This document shows, piece after piece, positions 7,899 to 18,226 of a stretch of DNA of 64,000 bases. Under the pieces are notes generated by a model. That model was not told where the DNA came from, did no database searches, and was given only the letters and a program-made list of their open reading frames with translations. The stretch lies in the NCBI GenBank assembly GCA_009788055.1, contig WQSG01000001.1:64461-128460 (forward strand), given 5' to 3'. The stretch is from Defluviitaleaceae bacterium (GTDB lineage: Bacteria; Bacillota; Clostridia; Lachnospirales; WQUN01). Both the position numbers and the translations under genes were made by a program. The stretch's first letter is position 1. Each line of letters starts with the position of its first letter.

Positions 7899-10169
7899 AT
7901 GGGCTTTGTGAAGGATTTGAAAATCGGGGCTAAACTTGCTCTGGGCTTTGGGTTGGTACTGGCTTTGGTAGTGGTACTTTCCGTTTATGCAATAACGGCT
8001 TTAAACAGAACGGCAACCAGCTATCAGCAACTGTTAGACGGGCCTTATGCGCGTTATATCGTTTTGGAATCGGTTGACAGGTCTATTACCGATATGCGCC
8101 ATCAAATTTCCCTTATCGCGCTTCATGCGGGCAACCAACAGGGCATAGACAGGTTCTCTGCCGCGCTGGCTTCATCCCGTGCAGATTTTGATGCGGCAGT
8201 GCTGGAATTCCGCCAAAATGTACAAACAGACATTGCAATGAGCGATGCAATGCGCACACAGCGCACTACGGAAATAAACGCCATTGTAGACCTTGTTGAA
8301 CGCTACGCAACCAACCACGCAGAACCGATTATCGAAGCCGCCCGCGCAGGCAACACAGATGGAGCCGTGCAATTGGTGTACCGCAGTCTAATTGCAGATG
8401 ATGAAATTGACACTAAATTCCACGCGCTTTTTTCATCCATCACGGATGTAAAAAATTCTGAAGCCGCAAGCAACAGTGCGTACACGCAAAACAGTATTGC
8501 AACATTAACATTTGTATCACTGGGTATTTTTGTGGGTGCGGTGCTTGTCGCAATTGTTATTACAAAAATGATTACCAAACCAATTTCCACAGTGGTTCGC
8601 GCAATCAAAGACGTTTCAGACGGTAAACTTAACGTAAACATCCGCGTGGACAGCAAAGACGAAACAGGCGAGCTTTCACAAAACGCGCTTAACCTTATTT
8701 CCGTAATCAAAAACATCATGGACGACCTAAGCAAAGCTTACAGGGTGTATATGGAAGAAGGAAATATGCACTACTCCATTCCTTTGGCGGGTTATCACAA
8801 TTCTTTTGAAGACGTGGTTAAAAACGTAAACGCGCTTTTGCACCGCAACACGGAAGACATTAACGCCATGCGGGCAGAATTGCTTAAAGTAAGCGACGGT
8901 GATTTTACCGTACACATGGACGACTCTGCGTGGCCGGGCGAATGGGCAGAAATTCCCAAAACCGTAAACATTCTCACCGACAATTTGAATAACGTAAGCA
9001 ACGAAATAAACAGCATGATTGACGCCGCCGCCGTAAAAGGAAACCTTGCCTACCATATCAACGAGGCGGGCTACAAAGGCGACTGGGGCAGAATCATGCA
9101 AGGGCTTAACTCCATTGCCGAAGCCGTAAACAACCCGATTGTGGAAATCCGCGATATCATGGGCAAACTGGGTAGGGGCGAATTTGGCACCAAGGTGGTA
9201 GGCAACTATGCGGGTGACTTCCTGCAAATTAAAAACGCTGTAAACAGCATGATAGACGATTTAACAGGCTATATGGACGAAGTAGCCGTAACGCTGGAAG
9301 CAGTAGCCGGCGGCGACCTTACAAAGACAATCACCCGCGAATACTTGGGCGGTTTCTCCCGCTTAAAAGATTCTCTTAACAACATCACAAACACATTGCA
9401 CAAAACCATGGAAGAAATTAATTCCGCTTCCGAGCAAGTGCTTATGGGCGCGAAACAAATTTCTACAAGTGCGCAAGACTTGGCAAACGGTGCGCAATCA
9501 CAAGCAAGTTCTGTTGAAGAACTTAACGCATCCATCGACCTTATCACAACACAAACGAAAGACAACGCGGATAGCGCGAACAACGCAAACACCCTTTCCG
9601 ACAAATCCACCGCCAACGCCACAGAGGGTAACGAGTCCATGAAAGAAATGCTTACAGCCATGGAGCAAATCAAGGATTCTTCCAACAACATTTCCAAAAT
9701 TATCAAATCCATCCAAGATATCGCGTTCCAAACAAACTTGCTTGCACTAAACGCCGCTGTTGAAGCCGCACGCGCAGGCGAACACGGTAAAGGCTTTGCC
9801 GTTGTTGCGGAAGAAGTACGCAACCTTGCCGCGCGCAGCCAATCCGCCGCTACCGAAACCACAGGTCTAATTCAAGAATCCATCACGCGTGTGGAATCCG
9901 GTTCGGAAATTGCCGCGTCAACATCAGAATCACTTGATACAATCGTAAAAGGCGCGGGCGAAATTTCTGCAATCATCAACAGCATTTCCAACGCGTCCAG
10001 CGAACAAGCCGAAGCCATCTCTCAAGTAAGCATAGGCTTGAACCAAATTTCACAAGTTGTACAAAACAACTCTGCCGTTTCACAAGAAACCGCCGCCGCT
10101 TCCGAAGAACTCAACTCTCAAGCAGAACTGTTGCAACAACTGGTTTCGTATTTCAAATTAAGAAGGTAA
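7899..10169 (+). CDS. Methyl-accepting chemotaxis protein
   Basis: A chemoreceptor of 756 residues. Transmembrane helices at about 12-34 and 203-225 flank a four-helix-bundle-type sensor of about 165 residues. A HAMP domain begins at [20 protein letters not shown]. It is followed by an unusually long linker (about 275-520) containing three further HAMP-like units, and then the cytoplasmic signalling hairpin. The tip [40 protein letters not shown] is intact, for CheA/CheW coupling. No C-terminal CheR-binding pentapeptide is evident. The ATG follows GAGGGGTG. It is a close paralogue of the receptor at 12914-15148 and faces it across two glycoside hydrolase genes. The ligand is unknown. Confidence 0.93.
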   Translation: MGFVKDLKIGAKLALGFGLVLALVVVLSVYAITALNRTATSYQQLLDGPYARYIVLESVDRSITDMRHQISLIALHAGNQQGIDRFSAALASSRADFDAAVLEFRQNVQTDIAMSDAMRTQRTTEINAIVDLVERYATNHAEPIIEAARAGNTDGAVQLVYRSLIADDEIDTKFHALFSSITDVKNSEAASNSAYTQNSIATLTFVSLGIFVGAVLVAIVITKMITKPISTVVRAIKDVSDGKLNVNIRVDSKDETGELSQNALNLISVIKNIMDDLSKAYRVYMEEGNMHYSIPLAGYHNSFEDVVKNVNALLHRNTEDINAMRAELLKVSDGDFTVHMDDSAWPGEWAEIPKTVNILTDNLNNVSNEINSMIDAAAVKGNLAYHINEAGYKGDWGRIMQGLNSIAEAVNNPIVEIRDIMGKLGRGEFGTKVVGNYAGDFLQIKNAVNSMIDDLTGYMDEVAVTLEAVAGGDLTKTITREYLGGFSRLKDSLNNITNTLHKTMEEINSASEQVLMGAKQISTSAQDLANGAQSQASSVEELNASIDLITTQTKDNADSANNANTLSDKSTANATEGNESMKEMLTAMEQIKDSSNNISKIIKSIQDIAFQTNLLALNAAVEAARAGEHGKGFAVVAEEVRNLAARSQSAATETTGLIQESITRVESGSEIAASTSESLDTIVKGAGEISAIINSISNASSEQAEAISQVSIGLNQISQVVQNNSAVSQETAAASEELNSQAELLQQLVSYFKLRR

Positions 10170-10306
10170 AAAGTTTGAACAAAAACTTTAATATGGACTG
10201 GCGATAGCCATGTCGTATGCCTAAGACCGCGCTTATGCGCGGTTTTAAGTTAGGGGTCAAGGGGACAATGTCCCCTTGCAGGGGGTTCGGGGGACTGAGT
10301 CACCCG
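10170..10306. repeat. Composite hairpin repeat, copy A, with terminator
   Basis: Immediately after the chemoreceptor stop, AAAGTTTGAACAAAAACTTTAA and GGACTG match the copies at 52081 and 59672. Then come a terminator hairpin (ACCGCGC/GCGCGGT followed by TTTTAAG, 10224-10247), the GGGGTCAAGGGG...CCCCTTG module and a GGGGGTTCGGGGGA tract. Parts of the family's left end are missing. It occupies the whole spacer before the GH5 gene. Confidence 0.7.
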
Positions 10307-10334
10307 CGGTTTTATTTTTAAAGGAGGAAAGAAA

Positions 10335-11537
10335 ATGAAAAAATGTATTTTTGTTTTTGCAATTGTTTTGGTAATGCTTTCTGCGTGCGCAACTGCGGCG
10401 AGGGACACAAGCCCACCCGCGAATACGAATGCAGAACCGGAAATTGTATCGGAAGAAAACGGCTTTAACGTGATTACGGCGCATGAATGGGTTGAGGCGG
10501 TTCGAGCGGGTTGGAATTTGGGCAACCAGCTTGACGCACGAACAGAGCGCGGAGAATCCGTACGTCATATGGAAACCGCATGGACGGGCGAAGTTCCCGT
10601 TACTCCGCAGTTAATTGATTATGTATACGCGGCGGGTTTCAACGGAATAAGAATTCCCGTTACGTGGCAGAAAGCTATGGATGAAGAGTTCAATATCCGC
10701 GAGGATTGGATGGCGCGAGTGCGCGAGATTGTGGGCTACGCCGTAGCAAATGATATGTTCATCATGCTTAACACGCACCACGATGATGAGATTTTCCGTT
10801 TGCACGACAGCGAAATGGAAGACTCACGGCGGGCGGTGGTTAGCATTTGGACGCAAATCGCAACCGAGTTCGCAGACTATAATGAGCGGCTGATTTTCCA
10901 AGGCTTTAACGAACCGCGCACAAGAGGAAGCGCGGCAGAATGGGGCGGCGGCACGCCCGAAGAACGCGCCAACCTAAACGAATTAAACCAGCTTTTTGTG
11001 GACACGGTACGCGCCACAGGCGGCAACAACGCAGAGCGTGTGCTGGTTGTGCCAACGTATGCGGCATCAGCTTCCGCCCCAGCACAAGAAGGGCTTGTTG
11101 TGCCAACCGATACCGTCCCCGACAGAATTATCGTTTCCATACACCACTACTCGCCGTGGCTGTTCGCGCTTCACACGGGCGAAAATTTCACGGCAGAATG
11201 GAGTCGCGACAACAACCGCGACACCGACCCCATCATGAACTACATCAGCAGAGCCTACAATATTTTCGTAAGCCAAGGCATCCCCGTTGTGTTCAGCGAA
11301 GCGGGCGCGATTAACAGAAACAACATTGATGCCCGCATTGATTGGACAGAATTTTATTTCAGCCAATCACACGAAAGGGGCATTCCCGTGTTTTGGTGGG
11401 ACAACGCCCAATCAGGTGAGTTTGGGCTTGGTGAAGGCGGCGCAGGCGAAACCTTCGGTATTTTCGACCGCGCAACCGTACAAGCAACCCATCCCGAAAT
11501 CATCGAAGCAATTATGCGCGCTACGGAGACGGAGTAG
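10335..11537 (+). CDS. Glycoside hydrolase family 5 endoglucanase, lipoprotein
   Basis: A protein of 400 residues with a lipoprotein signal peptide (lipobox LSAC, Cys18) and a short Thr/Pro-type linker, then a GH5 barrel. The family elements are WNLGNQLDA near 60, GFNGIRIPVTW near 101, HHDD near 148, GFNEPR with the acid/base Glu193, HYSPW near 271, and VVFSEAGA with the nucleophile Glu322. The WNLGNxxDA opening resembles subfamily GH5_4, whose members cut beta-1,4-glucans, xyloglucan or mixed-linkage glucan outside the cell. The ATG follows AAAGGAGGAAAG. The 3' end overlaps the convergent GH43 gene by 17 bases. Confidence 0.88.
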   Translation: MKKCIFVFAIVLVMLSACATAARDTSPPANTNAEPEIVSEENGFNVITAHEWVEAVRAGWNLGNQLDARTERGESVRHMETAWTGEVPVTPQLIDYVYAAGFNGIRIPVTWQKAMDEEFNIREDWMARVREIVGYAVANDMFIMLNTHHDDEIFRLHDSEMEDSRRAVVSIWTQIATEFADYNERLIFQGFNEPRTRGSAAEWGGGTPEERANLNELNQLFVDTVRATGGNNAERVLVVPTYAASASAPAQEGLVVPTDTVPDRIIVSIHHYSPWLFALHTGENFTAEWSRDNNRDTDPIMNYISRAYNIFVSQGIPVVFSEAGAINRNNIDARIDWTEFYFSQSHERGIPVFWWDNAQSGEFGLGEGGAGETFGIFDRATVQATHPEIIEAIMRATETE

Positions 11538-12936
11538 CCGAAACGAGTGTAAACGCCCCAAGTGTAGCAGTTCCCGTGCCTTTGTAAACAAAATACAGCG
11601 CGTGAATGCCATCGGGGATTGTAATATCCGCAGAAAATTCTTCCCATAAATTCGTAGACTTCACGGGGATACAACCCAAAGCAATGCCGTTCCACGAGGT
11701 TTTAACCTCAAAAACGCCGTTGTTGTATCCCCGTGTTTTTATTTTTATTTTCGTAATGCCCTTAAAGTCAAAATACTTGAAGCCCACGCCGCAAGCGTCT
11801 TTGATATCCGTTACATAGCCGATTTCCTCATCGCCGTCTTTGCCGTCCTGCGTTAGTTTCGGGCGGTTGCTGTCATCTGCCGAAAATAAATTACACGCCA
11901 AATAAGCAGGGTACTCACCCTGCCCAATCAACGGCGTTTCGTTAAGTCCGCATGATGTCATTTCAACTTGCAGGATTGTGCCGTCGTCTTGCATTTCAAT
12001 CCGCTCTGCACAGGCTTGGCGGCAAAACCATGTGTTGTTGGTGTGCCTGTGATAAAAAATGTACCACTGCCCGTTTATTTCAATTATACTGCCGTGATTG
12101 TTGCCGCCTTGGTGCATGGGTTTTTCGGCGGGTTTGTACGTGGAAATGCCCATGTCGCAATTGCTTATTATCACGCCGCGATACACAAAATCCCCTAAAG
12201 GATTTTTACTTGTGGCATAGCAAAGTTCGTTTGCGGCAATGGATGAATAAATCAGATAATATGTATCGCCGCGCTTGCGCACAGACGGTGCTTCAAAAAA
12301 TTCATGCCCCGCAAAGCTTGTGCCGTGGGCAAAATATCTGCCGGGCGCAACGCATACGGGTTCTTCCGTCACGGTTAGCATATCGGGCGCAAGAACCGTT
12401 GCCATCGCACCTTTATGAGAGGTTTGCCCCTCTCCGCAAAAGCCCGTGTACAGATATGTTTTTTCGCCCTCGGTAATCACAGCGGGGTCGAATACATATT
12501 GGTCGCCTTGGCGTTCGCCATAGCGAGTGCCGCAGGAATAGCTAACGTGCCCGTGAAATTCATACTTCCCCGCAGGCGAATCGCAAACCGCCACAGATAT
12601 CACGGAAACTTTATCCAACGCGTAATACAAATAATATCGCCCGTCCGGCCCGCGAGTTACATCAGGCGCGTACAGGCACATTTTCCCCTCGCGGTTAAGC
12701 GGGTCGGCGGTTTTTTCATAGATAAGGCCTTCGTAACGCCAGTCTGCCAAATTATCAACGGGCGCGGAATAACACACATAGTCGCCCATGCAAAACACAT
12801 AGCCGTTGAATTTATCATGCGAGCCATAGATGTATATACGCCCGTCAAAAACGTGCGGCTCACCGTCGGGGATATATTCCCACGAGGGCAAAAACGGGTT
12901 AACCGCTTGGTTTCTACAATTTAAAGTAGGACACAT
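11521..12936 (-). CDS. Glycoside hydrolase family 43 protein
   Basis: A protein of 471 residues from an ATG at 12936. It opens with the GH43 five-bladed propeller motif [20 protein letters not shown], then [37 protein letters not shown], and [19 protein letters not shown] with the probable acid Glu. A beta-sandwich-like tail from about residue 340 resembles a family 6 carbohydrate module. Relatives are arabinofuranosidases and xylosidases. No signal peptide is present, so it should act inside the cell on imported oligosaccharides. The start overlaps the upstream chemoreceptor gene by 23 bases without its own Shine-Dalgarno, pointing to translational coupling; an upstream start at 13044 would add unrelated residues. 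Confidence 0.85.
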   Translation of the reverse strand: MCPTLNCRNQAVNPFLPSWEYIPDGEPHVFDGRIYIYGSHDKFNGYVFCMGDYVCYSAPVDNLADWRYEGLIYEKTADPLNREGKMCLYAPDVTRGPDGRYYLYYALDKVSVISVAVCDSPAGKYEFHGHVSYSCGTRYGERQGDQYVFDPAVITEGEKTYLYTGFCGEGQTSHKGAMATVLAPDMLTVTEEPVCVAPGRYFAHGTSFAGHEFFEAPSVRKRGDTYYLIYSSIAANELCYATSKNPLGDFVYRGVIISNCDMGISTYKPAEKPMHQGGNNHGSIIEINGQWYIFYHRHTNNTWFCRQACAERIEMQDDGTILQVEMTSCGLNETPLIGQGEYPAYLACNLFSADDSNRPKLTQDGKDGDEEIGYVTDIKDACGVGFKYFDFKGITKIKIKTRGYNNGVFEVKTSWNGIALGCIPVKSTNLWEEFSADITIPDGIHALYFVYKGTGTATLGAFTLVSATPSP

Positions 12937-15148
12937 ATTCGCGCAGAAGTTCGGCTTGGGTGGAGAGTTCCGCAGAAGCGGACGCAGTTTCTTGTGATAT
13001 GGCGGAATTGCTTTGAACCACTTGCGATATTTGGGCAAGACCATTGCTTACTTGGGTGATTTCTTCGGCCTGTTCTTTCGACGCGGCGGAAATACTGTTG
13101 ATGATTTTCAATACCTCGTCGGCGTTTTTGACGATGATATCCAGCGCGGAAGAAGTGGACTCCGCAATGCCCGCGCCGCTTTCCACGCGGCTTACAGAGT
13201 TCGCGATAAGCCCTGTGGTTTCGGAAGCGGCGGTTTGACTGCGCTCTGCAAGGGAGCGAACTTCCTCCGCAACCACGCCGAAGCCCTTACCATGGTCGCC
13301 CGCACGGGCGGCTTCAACGGCGGCGTTAAGCGCGAGAAGATTGGTTTGGAACGCGATATCTTCAATGACTTTTATAACCTTGGATATGTCGGCGGATGAT
13401 TCTTTTATTTGCTCCATCGCCGCAAGCATTTGTTTCATGGCGTTGTTGCCCTCTTTGGCGTTCGCGGAAGATTTATCGGAAAGAGCGTTTGCGGCGGCGG
13501 CGTTGTCTGCATTCTCGCGGGTTTGCCTGTTGATAGTGTCGATTGTAGCACTTAACTCGCGTACGGATTCGGTTTGCTCTTTCGCGCCCGCCGCCAAATC
13601 TGCCGCGCCGCCCGAAATTTGATTCACGCCTGAAGACATCTGCGAAGAAGCCGCCGAAATTTTTGTCATGGTGCTGTGCAACGAATCCCCTATGGTATTT
13701 ATGGATTCACCTATGCGGCTGAAATCGCCTTCAAACCGCACCGACGTTCTGCGTGTTAAATCGCCGCGCGCAAGGTCGCCCAAGCTGTCGCCGATTTCTG
13801 TTACATATCTGCCTAATCCGCTTACAATCTGGTTTACGTCGTTTTTGATTGCCAAGAAATCGCCCGCAAAATTGCCCGTTACGCTCTTGTCAAAATAGCC
13901 CGCGTTAAGCTGCGCCAAAACGTCCCGCGTTTCTGTAATGGGCGCGTTCACCGCCGCTGCGATATTGTTTAGCCCAAGCATTATTTCGCGCCAGTCGCCC
14001 GTGTATTTTTCCGCGTCAATTTTAAAATTCAAATCGCCGTTTACCGCCGCAGATGCAATCATGGCTTGTACCTCGGAACTTACGCCGCGCAGGTTTTCTG
14101 TCACCGCGTGTATGGCGCGGGTTTGGAACGCGAAATCACCCGGCAGTTCGCGCACTTGTACGTCAAAATTACCTGAACTTATTTGGTTCATGCAGTCAAC
14201 CATTGCGGTAAGGTTTTCCAACTCTTCGTCCAAAATTGTATTTACACTAAGCATCATTTCTTTGAAAGAATTTCGATATTTTTCCGCATTTATTCTATAC
14301 TTGATGTCCCCTTTTACGCTAAACTTACGGTTTACATCCGCAAGGTCTTCCACCATACCGTTCACCGTAGAAATCACGATTGCAAGCTTACGCGCAAGTT
14401 TTCCTGTTTCATCGTTGGCGGCGGTGTCAAGGTTAATGTTAAGCTTACCGTCTGCGATATTTTCCGTAGCTTCAACCATACGTTTAAGCGGCACGACAAT
14501 CGACTTGATTACCGCAAGGCTTAAAATGAGCAAGGCAGTTATTCCCACAATGGCGGTTAGCCCCATATACATAAACGCCGTGCGCACAGACTGCCCTGTT
14601 TCCAAAGCCGTTTGCTCCGATTGGCGGTCGTTGATTTCGGCAAGCTGCGCAATCCAATCCGTCATGTCTTGCGTGTACGGAACGCAGTATTCTTCTAAAA
14701 GACGAAGTGCCGTCACATTGTCGTTTATGCTTGCGTAACCTGCAATTCTTAGTACAATTTCCGCCGCGCCCGGCAACGAGTCCACAAACTTTGTAATGGT
14801 ATCAAATTCTTCCCCCGATGTTGTACCCACCGCAATTAAGTGGTCGCGGTAAGACTCCGACAGTTCCACAAGCCTTGCATACCGCCGCAAAACCTCTTCC
14901 AAGTGATATTCGATTTTTGCCGGGTCTTGCGTGATTACCGCATCCCGAATTTGCCTTCTGAGAGAATCAAAATAATGGGTCATCCGACCCAATTTGCTTA
15001 ACTGCGTGACATTATACTCGTCAATTCTCACAATATAGCCGGAAAGTCGGTTCAAATTAGTAACCGCAAATACCGCAATAATTACAGATACCAAAACAGA
15101 AACCGCCAGCACTATGTACAGGCGTGTGCCTATCCTCAAATTATTCAT
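12914..15148 (-). CDS. Methyl-accepting chemotaxis protein, coupled to GH43 gene
   Basis: A chemoreceptor of 744 residues with the same plan as the one at 7899: transmembrane helices at about 7-29 and 190-212, HAMP from [22 protein letters not shown], an extended linker with repeated HAMP-like units ([30 protein letters not shown]), and a signalling tip [40 protein letters not shown]. Its ATG follows GGAGGGGG and a promoter with TTGACA/TAGAAT. The stop lies inside the GH43 coding region, so sensing and sugar processing are encoded in one operon. That suggests, but does not show, a sugar-related ligand. Confidence 0.93.
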   Translation of the reverse strand: MNNLRIGTRLYIVLAVSVLVSVIIAVFAVTNLNRLSGYIVRIDEYNVTQLSKLGRMTHYFDSLRRQIRDAVITQDPAKIEYHLEEVLRRYARLVELSESYRDHLIAVGTTSGEEFDTITKFVDSLPGAAEIVLRIAGYASINDNVTALRLLEEYCVPYTQDMTDWIAQLAEINDRQSEQTALETGQSVRTAFMYMGLTAIVGITALLILSLAVIKSIVVPLKRMVEATENIADGKLNINLDTAANDETGKLARKLAIVISTVNGMVEDLADVNRKFSVKGDIKYRINAEKYRNSFKEMMLSVNTILDEELENLTAMVDCMNQISSGNFDVQVRELPGDFAFQTRAIHAVTENLRGVSSEVQAMIASAAVNGDLNFKIDAEKYTGDWREIMLGLNNIAAAVNAPITETRDVLAQLNAGYFDKSVTGNFAGDFLAIKNDVNQIVSGLGRYVTEIGDSLGDLARGDLTRRTSVRFEGDFSRIGESINTIGDSLHSTMTKISAASSQMSSGVNQISGGAADLAAGAKEQTESVRELSATIDTINRQTRENADNAAAANALSDKSSANAKEGNNAMKQMLAAMEQIKESSADISKVIKVIEDIAFQTNLLALNAAVEAARAGDHGKGFGVVAEEVRSLAERSQTAASETTGLIANSVSRVESGAGIAESTSSALDIIVKNADEVLKIINSISAASKEQAEEITQVSNGLAQISQVVQSNSAISQETASASAELSTQAELLREYVSYFKL

Positions 15149-15183
15149 TTTTCATTTCCCCCTCCAGTAAATACCTGCTACCG

Positions 15184-15211
15184 ATTCTACAACAATTATA
15201 AATTTTGTCAA
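15184..15211 (-). promoter_or_regulatory. Vegetative promoter of the chemoreceptor-GH43 operon
   Basis: On the minus strand TTGACA (15206-15211) and TAGAAT (15184-15189) are 16 bases apart, about 35 bases upstream of the receptor start at 15148. Confidence 0.75.
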
Positions 15212-15227
15212 TCATTGGAGTGTAAAA

Positions 15228-15262
15228 ACCTCGGGGGACGCTGTCCCCCGAACTCCCGAGAA
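15228..15262. repeat. Composite hairpin repeat, copy B (left-end fragment)
   Basis: ACCTCGGGGGACGCTGTCCC plus the following CCCGAACTCCCGAG matches the left hairpin module of the copies at 52081 and 59672. The rest of the element is absent. Confidence 0.6.
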
Positions 15263-15372
15263 GTTAAATATTGCACGTTACGTAGATATATTGATTAAAA
15301 GTTATTCTTATCGCAAATCAGCTGGTTTTTTGCTGAAAATAGACGATAATATATGTGAAGGGAAGTGTCGTT

Positions 15373-16320
15373 ATGAGGTTGGCATTTGCGAATTTCAATG
15401 AAAATAGTAATGAAACACAGGGCAGAAACGGAGTTTTCCGTTTAAATAATGTGCGCGAAAACAGGCCAAATAACACGCGAACCGGGCGGCAACGCGATAT
15501 GATGCAAGAAAGAATGGCGGCGCACGAACGTGAAATGCGCATCCGTGAGATGGAAGAAAAACGCATTGCCAATATTCGCGATGAAATTCATGAAGTAGAA
15601 AATTCTGAGATGGGCGTTGAAGCCATAAATCTTACCGTGACAATGCTTACAGAGAAAATCGCGGAAATTTTTACGCAAAGGGCAGAACGTGAACAACTTG
15701 CGATTGAACGCGAGTTCCAAAGACAGCAGCAGGAGATGGAAGAGAGAATGCGTGAGCGTGAACGTCAAGCGCATGAAAATATGAACACGAGTAATAAATC
15801 TGATGAAGAACTTGAAGCCGCGGCAGAGCGTTCGCAAATCCGAAACATGACGGTGATGGGTGCGCGTTTGGATACAATCGGAGAGATGAGCCGCACACGC
15901 GCTTCCATGAGTGCGGAAGCCACGCGCCTGCGCAACGAAGCGGATAACGACAACACTTTTGTGCGCCGCTCCAACGATGCGATTAGGGCGTTTGTAAGCC
16001 GCAGTAATGCGCAGGATAAAGAAATTGCATACGCAACGGGAACTCCCTTGCCCACCCCAATGGCAATCGGTCATCTTTTCACCCCGCGCCCCCTTGGTGA
16101 CGACACATTTAGAGGGCGTCATTTCCAAAATCTTAATATCGGGATTGCCCGTTTAACCTCGGGAATTAATCAGCAAATAGGCGCGCTTTACCGCGACAGC
16201 CAAAATCTGCAAAACGAGCAACTTCGCATTTTCCGTGAGCAATCAAACCTTCCATCACAGGAAGAAGAGGACGAAAACCGCGAACCGTACGAAAATTTAT
16301 CTTTCGATATAAGGTTGTAA
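15373..16320 (+). CDS. Coiled-coil protein of unknown function
   Basis: A protein of 315 residues that I do not recognise. Residues about 40-160 are dominated by Arg, Glu, Gln and Met heptads (MMQERMAAHEREMRIREMEE, EREFQRQQQEMEERMRERER) predicted to form a long coiled coil. A second helical region with Gln/Asn-rich repeats runs from about 250 to 300. No signal peptide, transmembrane segment or catalytic motif is visible. ATG at 15373 follows AAGGGAAG; an in-frame GTG at 15355 overlaps that ribosome site. It ends three bases before lgt, so the two are probably cotranscribed. The N terminus (LAFANFNENSNETQGRNGVF) is polar and possibly disordered. Confidence 0.7.
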   Translation: MRLAFANFNENSNETQGRNGVFRLNNVRENRPNNTRTGRQRDMMQERMAAHEREMRIREMEEKRIANIRDEIHEVENSEMGVEAINLTVTMLTEKIAEIFTQRAEREQLAIEREFQRQQQEMEERMRERERQAHENMNTSNKSDEELEAAAERSQIRNMTVMGARLDTIGEMSRTRASMSAEATRLRNEADNDNTFVRRSNDAIRAFVSRSNAQDKEIAYATGTPLPTPMAIGHLFTPRPLGDDTFRGRHFQNLNIGIARLTSGINQQIGALYRDSQNLQNEQLRIFREQSNLPSQEEEDENREPYENLSFDIRL

Positions 16321-16323
16321 TTC

Positions 16324-17211
16324 ATGCCGCAAAACTACGTTGCCCCCGATATCGCGTTTCCCAATTTGGGACTCTCGTTTAACAATGTACCAAGAGTAGC
16401 GGTTTCGCTGTTCGGGCTGGATATTTATATGTATGCGGTGTCTATTGTTGTGGGTATAATCGCGGCATATTTTCTTGGAATTTGGTGGGTAAAAAAATCG
16501 GGGCAAAAGGTTGACGATTATCAAGACCTTTTGCTTTTTGGTATACCCATGGCAGTTGTTGGGTTGCGCCTTTACTATGTGATTTTTAATTGGAACAGAT
16601 ACAGCGGGCAAAATTTTTTCCGCGTTTTTTTCGGTTTCCGCGACGGCGGGCTTGCCATTTACGGCGGGATTATCGCGGCGGCGTTAGCGGCGTTTATTAT
16701 CGCAAAGCGCAAAAAAATCCCCTTCACCACCATAACAGACACCGCCGCGCCAAGTATGTTGCTGGGGCAAGTCATTGGGCGGTTCGGCAATTTTTTTAAC
16801 CGCGAAGCATTTGGCGGTTACACCGATAACCTTTTTGCAATGCAAATTCGCGCAGACCAAGTTCTCGGCACGCACCATATCACAAACGAACTTCGCGAAA
16901 ACATGGTTTATTTTAACGGCGTGCAGTATTTTCAAGTACATCCTACATTTTTATATGAAGCGTTTTTCAATTTTTTACTTATGCTCGCGCTTCTTATTTA
17001 CCGCCCGCGAAAGCGTTTCGGCGGCGAAATTCTTTTGCTGTATTTTTTTGGCTATGGCATAATCCGCTTCTTTGTGGAAAGCCTGCGCACAGACCAAATG
17101 ATGTTTTTAAACACGGGATTGCCGCTTAACCAACTTGTGGCGATTCTGTTTGCTATAGCTTCCGCGATTCTTATAATCGCAGGGCATCTACATTATAGAC
17201 GATTCCGTTGA
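16324..17211 (+). CDS. lgt: Prolipoprotein diacylglyceryl transferase
   Basis: A membrane enzyme of 295 residues with about seven transmembrane segments. It carries the Lgt signature GQVIGRFGNFFNREAFGG near 145, the upstream GGLAIYGGIIAA motif, and HPTFLYEAFFNFLL with the conserved Glu. Lgt moves diacylglycerol from phosphatidylglycerol to the lipobox Cys of prolipoproteins. Several substrates are encoded in this window (GH5, PstS, DUF4349 and others). The ATG lies nine bases after a weak AAGG, consistent with coupling to the coiled-coil gene ending at 16320. A structured repeat follows the stop directly. Confidence 0.95.
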   Translation: MPQNYVAPDIAFPNLGLSFNNVPRVAVSLFGLDIYMYAVSIVVGIIAAYFLGIWWVKKSGQKVDDYQDLLLFGIPMAVVGLRLYYVIFNWNRYSGQNFFRVFFGFRDGGLAIYGGIIAAALAAFIIAKRKKIPFTTITDTAAPSMLLGQVIGRFGNFFNREAFGGYTDNLFAMQIRADQVLGTHHITNELRENMVYFNGVQYFQVHPTFLYEAFFNFLLMLALLIYRPRKRFGGEILLLYFFGYGIIRFFVESLRTDQMMFLNTGLPLNQLVAILFAIASAILIIAGHLHYRRFR

Positions 17212-17310
17212 AAATGGGTTCGTCCGTCGTGGCAAAATCGCCCGAAAACGCTCTATTCGCGTTTTCTGGTGCCACTCGGTCTCACCGTTTTCAACTGAAA
17301 TCGCTATACA
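17212..17310. repeat. Structured 100-bp repeat, second family, copy 1
   Basis: It shares a long near-identical core with 38787-38890: CGCCCGAAAACGCTCTATTC, then GCGTTTT and GGTGCC, and an end ATTTCGCTATA. The core holds a GAAAACGC/GCGTTTTC hairpin nested in a GTGGCA/TGCCAC stem and an outer GTTGAAAA/TTTTCAAC stem. It lies between lgt and the next gene's ribosome site. Confidence 0.7.
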
Positions 17311-17323
17311 GGAGGAAAAAATC

Positions 17324-18079
17324 ATGAATATTTCACAACTGCAACAGGAACACGACAAGCACAACGAGATTTATATGACAGAAAAGGCAGACGTTTTTTC
17401 AGGCGTGCGGGTTAAGCGCAAGAAGTGGCAAACCATCGCAAATGAGCGGTTGGACAAGCTTAACGAAGCCATTGCGGACATTTCCGAAATCACGGGCAAC
17501 TACGTTGAAGCCGTTGACCTTTTCGTTTCATTTTTCGATGACATAATAATCGAATGTGCCATTTATGTATCACGCCGTGCGGAAATTGAAGAGAAAATCA
17601 TCGCGCTTTGCAAAAAAGCCTTAGAAAAACCAACCGCCGACAACACACGAAACGCAAAAGACGAACACGTTACCGCAATGCTTATCGACGGCTTAAACGA
17701 AAAACCATCCGCCGAAGCATCCAAGAAAATGACGGAAGCCCTCCTGCACGACACAAACCCCCTGCGCCTTGGTCTTACACTTTACATGGATTTTTGCGAG
17801 AAAAATTCGCTGTTCACAGATGTAAACTCTCTGGACTACCTCAAGCTTGAAGCCGTGGTTCGCCAATCGCTAATCTCCGACACGGGCAAAGAAACCATCC
17901 CCAAACTTGAAAAACTCCTTTCTTCCCCCGTAGACTGCCCCGAAAAATATATGCTGACCGCTCTAAACTTCTTCTTCCTCGGCTTTGAAAAAGACGCGAT
18001 TAACGCGCTTGATATCGGCCTAAAAAAATTCCAAGGCAACGAACGGCTTGCAGGCGCGAAAAAATCTATTGAACAATAG
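17324..18079 (+). CDS. Helical protein of unknown function
   Basis: An acidic, all-helical cytoplasmic protein of 251 residues that I do not recognise. The N-terminal third (QLQQEHDKHNEIYMTEKADV and onward) is coiled-coil-like. The C-terminal third (KYMLTALNFFFLGFEKDAINALDIGLKKF) has the spacing of a TPR-like helical pair. No signal peptide or membrane span is seen. A good ribosome site, AGGAGG, lies eight bases before the ATG. The gene is preceded by one repeat family member and followed by a hairpin and another, and has no functional neighbour. Confidence 0.6.
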   Translation: MNISQLQQEHDKHNEIYMTEKADVFSGVRVKRKKWQTIANERLDKLNEAIADISEITGNYVEAVDLFVSFFDDIIIECAIYVSRRAEIEEKIIALCKKALEKPTADNTRNAKDEHVTAMLIDGLNEKPSAEASKKMTEALLHDTNPLRLGLTLYMDFCEKNSLFTDVNSLDYLKLEAVVRQSLISDTGKETIPKLEKLLSSPVDCPEKYMLTALNFFFLGFEKDAINALDIGLKKFQGNERLAGAKKSIEQ

Positions 18080-18122
18080 ACCTATCCGAAAAATCGGCAT
18101 TACGGAGTTTCCGGACAGGTCT
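18078..18122 (+). terminator. Probable terminator hairpin
   Basis: AGACCTATCCG and CGGACAGGTCT form an 11-bp stem with one wobble, overlapping the stop codon of the preceding gene. The downstream tract AATAAAATTTT is only weakly T-rich. Confidence 0.5.
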
Positions 18123-18130
18123 AATAAAAT

Positions 18131-18226
18131 TTTAACTTGAAAACCACATACGCGGTTTTCAAAGATAGGGGTCAAGGGGATTTATCCCCTTGTGGGGGAG
18201 GTGGGGGTGAAACCCCCACGGTCTTT
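18131..18226. repeat. Composite hairpin repeat, copy C
   Basis: It contains the modules TTTAACTTGAAAACC...GCGGTTTTC, GGGGTCAAGGGG...CCCCTTG, and GTGGGGGT...ACCCCCAC, ending GGTCTTT. The same order occurs at 48058. Its last bases supply the stop codon of the convergent M23 gene. Confidence 0.75.

Noticed and set aside
10224..10306. CRISPR-like or tandem repeat array
   Set aside because: The recurring sequences are dispersed hairpin modules in different intergenic gaps, not evenly spaced repeats with spacers.
8172..15572. Long open frames opposite the chemoreceptor genes
   Set aside because: They are antisense shadows of strongly biased coding sequence, without ribosome sites or family motifs.
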